64,000 nucleotides of DNA from positions 62,001-126,000 of the forward strand of contig JAFDZA010000002.1 of the NCBI GenBank assembly GCA_018267135.1, written 5' to 3'. The stretch is from Bacteroidota bacterium. GTDB taxonomy: Bacteria > Bacteroidota > Bacteroidia > Cytophagales > Cyclobacteriaceae. The notes beneath the pieces are model-generated. The model saw only the letters and a list, made by a program, of their open reading frames with translations, ran no database searches and was not told the DNA's origin. Every line of letters begins with the position of its first letter. Position 1 is the first letter of the stretch. The position numbers and the translations under genes are program-made. Positions 28,891 through 38,515 of the stretch are shown one piece after another.

Positions 28891-31800
28891 TTGTAACCGG
28901 TGCCGGGGTAGCTACCGACAAGAAAAAACTGGGTATCTCCGTAGAGGCCGTTACGGCCGATAAACTCCCGGCTGCACCGACTGCCTCCATAGATCAGGCA
29001 TTGATCGGTAAAATTGCGGGTGCCCAGATTACCTCTACAGGTGGTAACCCGGGCGACCCGGTAAATATTTTGTTGCGCGGTATTAACACGGTGCAAGGCG
29101 GCACACGTCCTCTTATTTTGGTAGATGGTGTGCAAGTGGGTAGCAATGTGGGCTTAGGCGGTACAGACCTTAACTCACTCGATCTTTCAAACATTGAGAG
29201 AGTAGAGGTGGTGCAGGGAGCAGCCTCGTCTGCCTTATACGGAGCGCAAGGTGCCAACGGGGTAATTCAACTCTTTACCAAGAAAGGAAAAAAGGGAACA
29301 TTTAATATAGATGTATCTTCCAGCTATGCTACGAATGAAGTAATTAATGTAGATAATAACCTGTCTAAAATATCGCTGCATCCTTACCTTACCGATGCCA
29401 GCGGAAACCTTATTAACTCGGGCGGTACCCCTATAACCTATGGTGCCATTGGCAACTTGCCGGGCATCCGGTATGTAAACGGCTCTACGGTAGCAGGGCC
29501 GGCCGCACGTTATGGAATTTTAGGTACTCAGAATATTAACAATACGCCATTTTCGGGGAACATAAAATACTATGATCATTTCCGGCAGGTTTTTCAACAG
29601 GGACTTACCACCAATAACAGTATTAGTTTGCGAGGGGGTACCGGAAATACGGATTTTAACATTACCCTCTCTAATAACCACACCATTACAACGGTTTTGC
29701 AAAACGGGGGGCTGAGTCGTACAAACTTGTCCGTTAATTTAGGCACAGAGTTGTATCATGGGCTAACGCTCCGTTCGTCCACTCAATTAGTTTACACCCG
29801 CAATGATATGTCGCCCAATTTAGGGGCACCGGGTGGGGTGGGGTATGGATTCGGCAACCAGGCAGGTACGCAATCAAATGGTGTGTATGGATTTTTGAAC
29901 ACGCCTTCATTTTTTGATTTAACCTATAGAATGGCCGATGGCACCCCACCGGTGTACCAGCGGGGAGGAAATTTTTTAGGGATCAACAGTTTTAATCCAT
30001 ACTATCGAAAATATTACTCGCAAGGCCTGGATAATAAGGTAGATGTTATTCAGAATTTTGACTTGAATTACAAAGTCAATAAATTTTTAGAATTAGATGC
30101 CAAATACGGCATGAACTATCGCAGTGAAAATGCCCGCTGGATATACTACAATCAAAGTTTAAACGCCAGCTCAAATTATTACAACCAAACGGCTACCGGC
30201 AACTATAACTCGGCCAATAATGAGGGAGAGATAAACAACTATCAATACACCTCTTCGTTGCAAAACTTTTTTGCATCAGCATTTATCCGAACCGATTTCC
30301 AGGAAGATTTTAAAATGAACCTGCCGATTCAAACGGCTACGCAAATCTCGTACGACTACCGCAGCAATAAATACAACGAGGTAGATTTTTATGGCTTGAA
30401 TCTTCCGCTCACTCCGCCATTTAAAATGACAGCCACGGGCCAACAGGGCATCCCGGCTGGTGGCGACTATGAGGCTAAATTTATGACGTTTGGTTATTTG
30501 ATAAACCAAAAGATCGATGTGGGCAATTACGGTGGTGCTGGAGGTGGTTTCAGAAGCGATTATTCGTCTGCTTTCGGAAAAGGATCGGCTCCATTTACGT
30601 TCCCTCATGCCGACTTGTATGTACTGCCTTCCACCTTTTGGCAAAACAGCAACGTGGGAAAAATTCTACCCTACTTTAAAGTGCGGGCTGCCTTTGGCCA
30701 GGCCGGTATTCAGCCACAGCCTTACCAGCGTATTCCTATTTTAGATCAGGGAAACATCGGCACGGGTAACTATTATGCATTTCAGCAGGCTCCTAATGAT
30801 CCAAACTTGAAAGTAGAAGTATCTACTGAAAAAGAAGTAGGTACGGATTTTACAATTAAAATTGGAGAGGGCAGTTGGCTGAGTTCCATCAACGGTTCGG
30901 TTACGGTGTGGAAGCGAACCAGCGATAATGTAATCTTTACGGTTCCGCTGGCACCCGGCTCTGGTCAGCCTTCGGCCACCACAAACTCCATTGGCCTTGA
31001 ATCGCACGGAACTACATTTCAACTGAACATTCCGGTTTATAAATCGCCCACCTTCACCTGGGATCTGACCACTAACTTCAATCGCCAGTTATCGTCTATT
31101 GCTTCTATTTCCGGAGGGCAAGATATTATTTTAACCTCGTGGGCAGGAAGTTCGGGCTTGGTATTAACCCCCGGCATGCCCATTGGCCAGCTATATGGAT
31201 TTAAAGCACTCCGGAGTCTTAACGACCCCGAATTGATAGCTTATAACCAAAGTACCAGTACCCCCATTAGCCAATATGCTATGGTAAATGGCCGGGTAGT
31301 AGATGTTACTACGTTGCAAGTTCAGTTTTCAACTATTGCCCAGCCCTTGGGTAATCCGAACCCTAATTTTAACGCAGCCTTTATCAACTCGTTTACCTAC
31401 AAAAATTTCTTGAGTCTTTCTATTCAGTTCGATTGGCTGAATGGCAGCCGGTTGTACAACCAAACGAAAGAGTGGATGTATCGCGATGGCATACATAAAG
31501 ACTTCCAACAGAAAGTAGCGATCCCTACCGTTAACAACGGAGAGGCCAGAGCTTATACCGCTTATTGGGCAGGTATGTATTACAACCAGCTTGGGTCTAT
31601 ATTCGGCCCCGGAAACAATGGCACAAAAGATTTCTTTTACGAAGACAATTCATTTTTACGTCTCCGGAATGTGCAGGTAGCGGTTGATTTTGCCAAACTG
31701 TTTCCTATGAAATCATTTAAACGACTACAGTTGGTATTAACCGGAAGAAACATTATGACCTGGACGAAATATACCGGAGCCGATCCGGAGGTTAGTTCAG

Positions 31801-31892
31801 GGGCCGCCAACTCATCGTTCGACCGCGGCATAGATCATAGCACTATCCCTAATACCCGGTCGTATCAGGTAGGAGTGAATATTGGTTTTTAA
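28575..31892 (+). CDS. SusC/RagA-family TonB-linked outer-membrane protein
   Basis: A 1105-residue receptor. It has a signal peptide (cleavage after VWAQ, residue 21), a carboxypeptidase-D-like domain (VVTGKLTAKEDGSALPGVNV, about 24-110), a TonB-box-like SEVVVTGAG, a plug with IAGAQITSTGGNPGDPVNILLRG in part and VVQGAASSALYGAQGANGVIQ, then a barrel ending GVNIGF. An in-frame start at 28479 would add a non-signal extension, so ATG 28575 (followed by a second ATG) is chosen. It pairs with the susD 24 bases downstream. The substrate is not predictable. Confidence 0.94.
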   Translation: MMKKFLLMCFSFGFVLSVWAQDRVVTGKLTAKEDGSALPGVNVVLKGTTNGTASDSEGNYKISVPSSGGTLVFSFIGLESQEVEIGARAVIDIQLGSDIKQLSEVVVTGAGVATDKKKLGISVEAVTADKLPAAPTASIDQALIGKIAGAQITSTGGNPGDPVNILLRGINTVQGGTRPLILVDGVQVGSNVGLGGTDLNSLDLSNIERVEVVQGAASSALYGAQGANGVIQLFTKKGKKGTFNIDVSSSYATNEVINVDNNLSKISLHPYLTDASGNLINSGGTPITYGAIGNLPGIRYVNGSTVAGPAARYGILGTQNINNTPFSGNIKYYDHFRQVFQQGLTTNNSISLRGGTGNTDFNITLSNNHTITTVLQNGGLSRTNLSVNLGTELYHGLTLRSSTQLVYTRNDMSPNLGAPGGVGYGFGNQAGTQSNGVYGFLNTPSFFDLTYRMADGTPPVYQRGGNFLGINSFNPYYRKYYSQGLDNKVDVIQNFDLNYKVNKFLELDAKYGMNYRSENARWIYYNQSLNASSNYYNQTATGNYNSANNEGEINNYQYTSSLQNFFASAFIRTDFQEDFKMNLPIQTATQISYDYRSNKYNEVDFYGLNLPLTPPFKMTATGQQGIPAGGDYEAKFMTFGYLINQKIDVGNYGGAGGGFRSDYSSAFGKGSAPFTFPHADLYVLPSTFWQNSNVGKILPYFKVRAAFGQAGIQPQPYQRIPILDQGNIGTGNYYAFQQAPNDPNLKVEVSTEKEVGTDFTIKIGEGSWLSSINGSVTVWKRTSDNVIFTVPLAPGSGQPSATTNSIGLESHGTTFQLNIPVYKSPTFTWDLTTNFNRQLSSIASISGGQDIILTSWAGSSGLVLTPGMPIGQLYGFKALRSLNDPELIAYNQSTSTPISQYAMVNGRVVDVTTLQVQFSTIAQPLGNPNPNFNAAFINSFTYKNFLSLSIQFDWLNGSRLYNQTKEWMYRDGIHKDFQQKVAIPTVNNGEARAYTAYWAGMYYNQLGSIFGPGNNGTKDFFYEDNSFLRLRNVQVAVDFAKLFPMKSFKRLQLVLTGRNIMTWTKYTGADPEVSSGAANSSFDRGIDHSTIPNTRSYQVGVNIGF

Positions 31893-31916
31893 ACTGTAAA
31901 CCGAAAAATTTTAATT

Positions 31917-33644
31917 ATGAAAAAAAGAATTATAACCTATTCGCTAACGGGGTTTATACTGATGCTGGCGTCCGTGTCTTGCACAGACCAGCTCGAGAAA
32001 CTTCAAAACCCCAATGCGCCCACTCTCGAGGCAAACGTAAATGACGAAACCGGCTTAGTTAAACTTTTTAAAGGAGCCACCTGGATAGACGGGTTTGTTT
32101 ATCAGATGGGATGGCTGGGCGACTCGTACTTTTCGCTTCCCTATAGTTATGCAGAATTGAATGCCGATATATTGGGAGCGCAGTCGGCTAACCAAAACAT
32201 TAGTACGATTAATCTGCCGCTGAGTATCACCCCTTCAGGCGGTGGCGCTGCATTCTATACAAACCCGCTGCCGCAGACTCAAAATATCCGCACGTTCAAT
32301 ACCCGTGCGTTTACCGCGGCAGGCGAAAACGTAACTTATTACCAGTGGGCGGCCATGTACACGCTAAACAATGCCATGAACTGGTTATTGCCCCTTATCC
32401 CTACCATTAAGTACACTGGCAATGCTGCGGATAAGAAAAATACGTATAAAGCATGGTGCTATTTCTGGAAAGGCTATGCCTATGCCGCTATCGGTTCTCA
32501 ATATTGTGCAGGCCTGATTAATGACACCTATAAAAATGCCAATAACTACCGGGCAACAAGTAATAATTACCTGACACAAGATAAGATCATTGCACAATCA
32601 AATCTTTATTATGATTCGGCCGCCTCAGCCATTGCTGCCATTTCTAATACAGACAATGCTACCGGCAGCCCGGCCGATTTCAATAGTGTGTTATCCCAAT
32701 TAATTCCTACGTTTTTTCAAACAGGAAATGGAAACCCGCCCTCGGGTGCCGAATGGTTGCGCACGATTAATACCATGAAGGCCAGAAACATATTGGTTAA
32801 CAAACTGGCTCCGTATGTAAACGGTTCTTCGGCCGCTACTATTTCTAATGCCCTTGTGCCTGCGATGGGAGCAACCGACTGGGCCGCAATTCTTACTTTG
32901 TGCGATGGTGGAAACGGGGTACGGCAAGGCGATAACTGCTTTACAGGCCGAAGCACTACGTTGAATCCGGTTTACACTACGTTAGGAGGTACGGTTTCTG
33001 CCCTCACGATTGGTCCTACTGAAGCATCTACTTTTCAGATTACCGAACGTTTCGTACAAAACTATAAACCCGGTGATGCCCGGTTTACAAATAACTTTCC
33101 AACCGAACCCGATGTTTGGTCGAATGGGGTGTTTAGTGTACGATACCGCATTGAGCCAGACGGGCTGGGGCAGGCAGGCGTAGTAACGTATGGAAGTTTC
33201 AACGATGGAGCCTATCAGTTATATATAGTGGGGAGTTATGAAGAAAATGCGCTGATGGTAGCCGAAGCTAAAATACAAACCGGTGATATTAACGGTGGCT
33301 TAGCCTTGGTAGATCAGGTTCGCCAGTATCAGGGAGCAGGCATTGCGGCCGTTTCCGGTACCGGTTTAACTAAAGACCAAGCCCTGGGCGAACTGACACG
33401 CGAGCGAAGGGTCGCTTTGTTATTTAGAGGATTGTCGTATTATGATAGCCGCAGGTGGGGATGGAATTACCCGATCAGCATGGGAGGTGGAGGTTATAAC
33501 CTGAATTACCTGGACGACAACGACAACCTGCAACAAGGAACATTTGATTACAGCTTTATGGATTATTGGGATGTGCCGGCCGATGAAACGGTGCTTAATC
33601 CGCCTTCCGGATCAAGTGCCCCGGTAAAGAATCCTAAGTTCTAA
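31917..33644 (+). CDS. SusD/RagB-family surface lipoprotein
   Basis: A 575-residue lipoprotein with lipobox ASVSC (Cys22). The N-terminal region has DQLEKLQNPNAPT. The TPR-like core has WAAMYTLNNAMNWLLP and YKAWCYFWKGYAYAAIGSQYC. The C-terminal SusD signature region is ALGELTRERRVALLFRGLSYYDSRRWGW. It is the partner of the SusC at 28575 and is followed by a strong terminator. Unlike the first unit, no third lipoprotein follows. Confidence 0.92.
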   Translation: MKKRIITYSLTGFILMLASVSCTDQLEKLQNPNAPTLEANVNDETGLVKLFKGATWIDGFVYQMGWLGDSYFSLPYSYAELNADILGAQSANQNISTINLPLSITPSGGGAAFYTNPLPQTQNIRTFNTRAFTAAGENVTYYQWAAMYTLNNAMNWLLPLIPTIKYTGNAADKKNTYKAWCYFWKGYAYAAIGSQYCAGLINDTYKNANNYRATSNNYLTQDKIIAQSNLYYDSAASAIAAISNTDNATGSPADFNSVLSQLIPTFFQTGNGNPPSGAEWLRTINTMKARNILVNKLAPYVNGSSAATISNALVPAMGATDWAAILTLCDGGNGVRQGDNCFTGRSTTLNPVYTTLGGTVSALTIGPTEASTFQITERFVQNYKPGDARFTNNFPTEPDVWSNGVFSVRYRIEPDGLGQAGVVTYGSFNDGAYQLYIVGSYEENALMVAEAKIQTGDINGGLALVDQVRQYQGAGIAAVSGTGLTKDQALGELTRERRVALLFRGLSYYDSRRWGWNYPISMGGGGYNLNYLDDNDNLQQGTFDYSFMDYWDVPADETVLNPPSGSSAPVKNPKF

Positions 33645-33666
33645 TATCCTAACACATTACATTAGT

Positions 33667-33700
33667 AACGAGGCCGCTTTTGAGCGGCCTCGTTTTTTTT
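33667..33700 (+). terminator. Strong intrinsic terminator of the second SusC/SusD unit
   Basis: The 12-bp stem aacgaggccgct/agcggcctcgtt (33667-33678 with 33683-33694) has a tttg loop and is followed by eight T residues in total. Confidence 0.95.
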
Positions 33701-33720
33701 AAAGATGTAAGTGGAGAATA

Positions 33721-34026
33721 ATGCTAAGGTATCGAAGGATGATTTTTTATATTCGCAAGATACTGGGTGCAAACTGGATTAATATTTCATCGTTATTCTT
33801 GACAGAAGTACTTATTCTCCTTCTAGCCAGCACGATAATCGGAATTCCCGTATCTATTTATTTTTTAAATGATTGGATTGGTGTGTTTGCTCATAAAATA
33901 ACGATTGGCTGGCAAGATATTTTTATGACTTTTAGTATTGGCGTGCTTATAGCCGCATTGGTATCGGCCGGTTTTATTTTTCAGGCAGTAAATTATAGCC
34001 CTGTTAAATTCTTGAGGAAGGAATAG
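33721..34026 (+). pseudogene. C-terminal fragment of an FtsX-like (MacB-type) ABC permease
   Basis: The 101 codons read FYIRKILGAN, then a TM segment (LFLTEVLILLLASTIIGIPVSIYFLNDWI), FAHKITIGWQDIFMTFSIGVLIAAL and finally NYSPVKFLRKE. This is the final module of FtsX/MacB-family permeases (IRKVLGAS ... NPVKSLR). Full-length relatives have about 400-800 residues, so the N-terminal part, including the periplasmic domain, is absent. It begins just after a terminator. It is most likely a decayed remnant; a short expressed protein is less likely. Confidence 0.75.
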
Positions 34027-34029
34027 TGT

Positions 34030-35277
34030 TTAGACAGCCGCTCTTTTAATGCAGGAATAGGTAACCACAACAGAGGAGAGCCCCCAATAAAAAATTAATA
34101 CCCAACTCGCATACGGAACCATCAAATCAATTCCAAACCAACCTTTGTTTTGCCAGATCAGATAAAACCCAAAAATGTTTTTTAGTAGTTCCCACCCAAA
34201 GGCATATTTATTTTTATCGAGTAGCTCAGTGTACGCATAGATGGAAAGAAACACAAAGGCGCCATACCAGAAAATGCCGGGCGACCCGATGGCGGCAATA
34301 TTTCCAAAAAGATAACTGACCAGCAGGAGCATAACAAACATTTGCATCCAACTCCAGATAATCACACCCTTCGAAATCTTCGGGTCGTATTTTTCAAAAT
34401 GATACACATCACTGATTTTGTACACCGGATATTTTGCTGCTACATCTGGAGGGCGCCAGCCCAACGGCATAAACCAGATACGAAATTTATCTAGGGCACT
34501 TTGCGTATGCCAGGCATCTTTTATTAATAGCCACAAGTGCATAAAATTAATTTTGATAGGATTCCAGGTTTGAACCGGGCGTGTTACCCCGTACACAGCC
34601 GGAATGCTTGGCTGTTCTGGCTGAAATGTGCCAAAAAGTTTATCCCAAAAAATAAAAATTTGTCCGTAGTTCTTATCCAGGTATTCCGGGTTGATGGCGT
34701 GGTGCACACGGTGATGCGAGGGAGTAACTATTATCTTTTCGAGAAAACCCATGGTGCGGACGTGCTGGGTATGATACCAAAACTGAGCGAACAAATGCAA
34801 CGGAGCCACGAGGGCAATAACTGAAGCAGGCACACCCAGCAAGGCAGCTGGCAATAGAAACAGAGCAAAAACATTTACCACCAATGAAATGCTTTGCCGC
34901 AAGGCGCAGGCTAAATTAAATTCTTCGCTGCTGTGGTGAATGATGTGGTTATTCCAAAACAGATTGTATTCGTGAGACAGGCGATGTACCCAGTAGCCTG
35001 CAAAATCCAGTGAAATGAACGCGATCAGGTAAACAACCCAGGAAGTTTCAATGTGAACGAGGGCAATTTTGCTTACCAGCCATTGATAAGAAATAATAGC
35101 AATACCTAACCCCAGCACATCTTTGGTAACATTCGTAACACCCGAACTCAGACTCGAAATCATATCGTTCTGGCGAACCGTATCACGTCCTTTGTACCAA
35201 CCATACCATTTCTCTAATAGCACCAATAACAAAAAGGCAGGCATAGCAACCAGCAATATTTTTCCATACGTCTCCAT
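34030..35277 (-). CDS. Sterol desaturase / fatty acid hydroxylase family membrane di-iron enzyme
   Basis: A 415-residue multi-pass membrane protein. It has the family's three histidine clusters: HRLSH (98-102), HIIHH (111-115) and HHRVHH (188-193), which bind a di-iron centre. Several TM segments flank them and about 180 further residues follow with additional TM segments. The length and the C-terminal extension resemble alkylglycerol monooxygenase (TMEM195)-like members, but the substrate (sterol, fatty acid or ether lipid) is unknown. It is transcribed alone and is convergent with the permease fragment, 3 bases away. Confidence 0.88.
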   Translation of the reverse strand: METYGKILLVAMPAFLLLVLLEKWYGWYKGRDTVRQNDMISSLSSGVTNVTKDVLGLGIAIISYQWLVSKIALVHIETSWVVYLIAFISLDFAGYWVHRLSHEYNLFWNNHIIHHSSEEFNLACALRQSISLVVNVFALFLLPAALLGVPASVIALVAPLHLFAQFWYHTQHVRTMGFLEKIIVTPSHHRVHHAINPEYLDKNYGQIFIFWDKLFGTFQPEQPSIPAVYGVTRPVQTWNPIKINFMHLWLLIKDAWHTQSALDKFRIWFMPLGWRPPDVAAKYPVYKISDVYHFEKYDPKISKGVIIWSWMQMFVMLLLVSYLFGNIAAIGSPGIFWYGAFVFLSIYAYTELLDKNKYAFGWELLKNIFGFYLIWQNKGWFGIDLMVPYASWVLIFYWGLSSVVVTYSCIKRAAV

Positions 35278-35428
35278 AAAAATCGTTTACTTGGCAAGTT
35301 AATAAATAGTGCCTCGATTATATAGTTCACACTCGTTCAAAGAATGAACAGACAGGTTGCCTGTAAGAAAATTTCAATTGTAGGCATCTTCGACAGGAAG
35401 AATTTGCCCAACGATTTTATAAGTCTTA

Positions 35429-36739
35429 TTAAACTCCGTTAATTTTTCGATACAGGGTTAATGCGTGCCGATCGGTTAGCCCGGAAACAAAATCAATCAC
35501 CGCCCTTAACATAGCATAGGTGTTTTCAGGCGCTTGCTCAATAGCCCAGCAAATTTCTTCGGGCAGCAAGTACTTCAGGTTTTTCTGTTTGCTTGTAAGC
35601 CGGTGTTGAAGCAGGGCATGCCCCACCGATGTAAACTCTTGTAATAACCCCGGCAGCACTACATGGCCGCTGGCTTCAATTTCTACTACGGAGCGTGCCC
35701 GGTAGATTTTTTCCACTGAAATTTGAGAAATTGTTTTTAGTTCTTTTTGTGAGGAGATTACATCGGTTAAAGCCTTATCGAACTGACCATTTAAAATAGA
35801 TTGTTCTTCCTCTAAAAAAACAGCGACACACTCATCTACCAGTCTGTTGATGGTCATAGCGCGAAGCACACCCAGTTTCCCGGTCAGGCCGATATGTCTG
35901 TTTAGTTTTTCTTGATTGAATTGATCGCGCAGAATAGAGGCCATCAGTTCAATTGTTTCGGCTTCGCTCACTAACCCCAGCCTACACCCATCTTCCAAAT
36001 CGATAATGCCGTAGCAGATATCATCAGCGGCCTCTACTAAATAAGAGAGGGGATGCCGGCACCATGCTTCGCCCGATTGTATTAAACCCAATTCGGAAGC
36101 CACCGATGAAAATATTTCTTTTTCTGAATTAAAAAAACCAAATTTTTTTTGACTGCGCTTTGATTTATCGCGTTCGGGGAAATAAGCCGGGCAAGGATAT
36201 TTGGTAAAAGCCCCTAAAGTAGCAACTGTTAGATTCAGTCCAAATGGTTTTTGGTTCAGTAACCGAAACCCCTGTGCGTTGCCTTCGAAGTGGGTCAGGT
36301 CAGCCCACTCGCTATCGGTTACGAATGGCTTTAATGATTTGCCTTCCTCGTGATGAATAAAAAAATCGGAGATGGCTTCTTCGCCTGCATGACCAAACGG
36401 AGGATTGCCCAGATCGTGGGCGAGAGAAGCAGCCGCTACAATAGCGCCAAAATCAAACAACGAAAAATGGCTAAGCGAAGCATGTCTTTGAATAATCTTT
36501 TCGCCCACTCCCTTACCAAGCGAGCGCCCCACGCTAGATACTTCCAGGCTGTGGGTTAGCCGGGTGTGCACAAAATCTTCTACCGGCAGCGGATGAACTT
36601 GTGTTTTATCTTGTAACCTGCGAAAAGGATGTGAAAAAATAATCCGGTCGTAATCCTGTTCAAAAGCACTTCGCCACTGATCGGGCTGATCATTTTTTGC
36701 AGGCAGACGCAGAGAGGAGAGAAGCTGCGACCAGTTCAT
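35429..36739 (-). CDS. dgt: Deoxyguanosinetriphosphate triphosphohydrolase-like HD protein
   Basis: A 436-residue HD-domain dNTP triphosphohydrolase that releases tripolyphosphate from dNTPs. Metal-binding residues are His63 in RLTHSLEV and His108-Asp109 in SLAHDLGNPPFGHAGE, and the N-terminal FRRLQDKTQV motif is present. The length fits the dNTPase family without extra domains. The ATG directly abuts the glyS stop (TAAATG), so the two genes are translationally linked. Substrate preference among dNTPs cannot be told. Confidence 0.9.
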   Translation of the reverse strand: MNWSQLLSSLRLPAKNDQPDQWRSAFEQDYDRIIFSHPFRRLQDKTQVHPLPVEDFVHTRLTHSLEVSSVGRSLGKGVGEKIIQRHASLSHFSLFDFGAIVAAASLAHDLGNPPFGHAGEEAISDFFIHHEEGKSLKPFVTDSEWADLTHFEGNAQGFRLLNQKPFGLNLTVATLGAFTKYPCPAYFPERDKSKRSQKKFGFFNSEKEIFSSVASELGLIQSGEAWCRHPLSYLVEAADDICYGIIDLEDGCRLGLVSEAETIELMASILRDQFNQEKLNRHIGLTGKLGVLRAMTINRLVDECVAVFLEEEQSILNGQFDKALTDVISSQKELKTISQISVEKIYRARSVVEIEASGHVVLPGLLQEFTSVGHALLQHRLTSKQKNLKYLLPEEICWAIEQAPENTYAMLRAVIDFVSGLTDRHALTLYRKINGV

Positions 36740-38326
36740 TTATTTTTTTGATAACCAATAATTAGTTGAGGCTCTCTCTAACAAACCATTTATGGAACAA
36801 ATGTGAGAATACTTTTCAACTAACTCACTTATTAACACTCTCTCTTGTTTCATCGTATCCCGGTCGCGAACAGTTACCGACTGATCATTAAATGTTTCAT
36901 GGTCTATAGTAATGCAATAAGGTGTACCGATGGCATCCATGCGTCTGTATCGTCTGCCAATGGTGTCTTTTTCTTCGTAATAACAGCGAAATTTTGTTTT
37001 TAATTGCTCTAAAACGGATTTAGCTTTTTCATCTAACCCATCTTTCTTTACCAGTGGCAATACCGCCATTTTATACGGAGCCAATGCAGGCGGAACGGAA
37101 AGCACTACGCGCTCGTTTCCTTCTTCGCCTGCTGCGGTAGATATTTTTTCTTCTTTGTAAGAATTTGATAAAATAGAAAGGAACATCCGGTCTAATCCTA
37201 CCGAGGTTTCCACAACAAACGGAACGTAACTCTGGTTGGATTCCGAATCAAAGTATTGCAACTTTTTGCCTGAATATTTTTCATGACTTTTTAAATCAAA
37301 ATCCGTACGGCTATGGATGCCTTCCAGTTCTTTGAAGCCCATGGGAAAACGAAATTGAATATCGCAGGCGGCATTGGCGTAGTGCGCCAGATTTAGATGA
37401 TCGTGAAAACGATAGTTGTCATACCCCAGCCCAAGTGCTTGGTGCCAGTTCATGCGGGCCTGTTTCCAGTGCTCGTACCATTCCATCTCCGTACCGGGTT
37501 TAATGAAAAATTGCATTTCCATCTGTTCAAACTCGCGCATGCGAAAAATAAACTGACGAGCTACAATTTCATTTCGGAAGGCTTTACCAATTTGTGCAAT
37601 GCCAAATGGAATTTTCATCCGGCCGGTTTTCTGCACATTTAAAAAATTAACAAAAATTCCCTGGGCTGTTTCAGGCCTCAGGTAAATTTTATTGGCGTCA
37701 TCGGCAATGGACCCCATTTCGGTGCTGAACATCAGATTGAACTGACGCACCTCTGTCCAGTTTTTAGTGCCACTGACGGGGTCATTTATTTCTAAGTCAA
37801 TGATCAGTTGCTTCAGGGCAGCCATGTCGTTGTTGGTCATGGCATTTTTCAACCGGTCGTTTGCTTCATCCATTTTCTTTTGGTATTCCAACACACGGAC
37901 GTTGGTCTTTAAAAACATTGCCCGGTCAAACGATTCGCCAAAACGCTTGGCTGCCTTTTCCACTTCTTTGTCAATTTTTTCTTCTGTTTTGGCGATGGCA
38001 TCTTCTACCAACACATCGGCCCGATAGCGTTTCTTGCTGTCTTTGTTATCAATCATCGGGTCGTTGAAGGCATCTACGTGGCCGCTCGCTTTCCAGATAG
38101 TAGGGTGCATGAAGATGGCCGCATCAATACCCACAATGTTATCGTGAAGCTGGGTCATAAACTTCCACCAATATTCCTTGATATTGTTTTTTAGTTCTAC
38201 CCCATTTTGCCCGTAATCGTACACCGCACTGAGGCCATCATAAATTTCGCTCGAAGGAAAAATAAACCCATACTCCTTGGCATGGGCAATTACTTTTTTC
38301 AACAGATTATCTTGTTCGGTTGCCAT
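36740..38326 (-). CDS. glyS: Glycine--tRNA ligase (class II, single-chain alpha2 type)
   Basis: Charges tRNA-Gly. Its 528 residues match the homodimeric (eukaryote/archaea-like) type rather than the alpha2beta2 form. Class II motifs visible are the motif-2 region GKAFRNEIVARQFIFRMREFE in part (about 248-266), LRPETAQGIF (216-225), and motif 3 in VETSVGLDRMFL. The C-terminal anticodon-binding domain includes PFVV..VLPLVKK and DAIGTPYCITID. An insertion of Lys/Glu-rich helix (about 100-175) lies between motifs 1 and 2, normal for the family. It is co-transcribed with dgt. Confidence 0.94.
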   Translation of the reverse strand: MATEQDNLLKKVIAHAKEYGFIFPSSEIYDGLSAVYDYGQNGVELKNNIKEYWWKFMTQLHDNIVGIDAAIFMHPTIWKASGHVDAFNDPMIDNKDSKKRYRADVLVEDAIAKTEEKIDKEVEKAAKRFGESFDRAMFLKTNVRVLEYQKKMDEANDRLKNAMTNNDMAALKQLIIDLEINDPVSGTKNWTEVRQFNLMFSTEMGSIADDANKIYLRPETAQGIFVNFLNVQKTGRMKIPFGIAQIGKAFRNEIVARQFIFRMREFEQMEMQFFIKPGTEMEWYEHWKQARMNWHQALGLGYDNYRFHDHLNLAHYANAACDIQFRFPMGFKELEGIHSRTDFDLKSHEKYSGKKLQYFDSESNQSYVPFVVETSVGLDRMFLSILSNSYKEEKISTAAGEEGNERVVLSVPPALAPYKMAVLPLVKKDGLDEKAKSVLEQLKTKFRCYYEEKDTIGRRYRRMDAIGTPYCITIDHETFNDQSVTVRDRDTMKQERVLISELVEKYSHICSINGLLERASTNYWLSKK

Positions 38327-38515
38327 AAGAACGTAAAAGTAAAAAAATCCTCATGGCTTAGGTATGTCTAAATGAGAATTTGCAAGAGTTTAAAGGATAT
38401 ACTATCCTCTGGTTTCCATGCTTTGATGGGAAAATTCAGAGGGATTGAAATGAATGTAGCCGCGGCCGAAGCATTTATCCGGGCAGGAAATACTTTTTCA
38501 TAAAATCGGAATAAG

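Noticed and set aside
35352..35364. acagg/cctgt palindrome downstream of dgt
   Set aside because: Only five base pairs and no T-run; too weak to call a terminator or operator.
38372..38503. A 43-codon forward reading frame between glyS and ftsY
   Set aside because: It has no similarity to any family I recognise, lies against the direction of both neighbours, and has no promoter-like box. A longer minus-strand frame over the same bases overlaps ftsY. Neither is supported.
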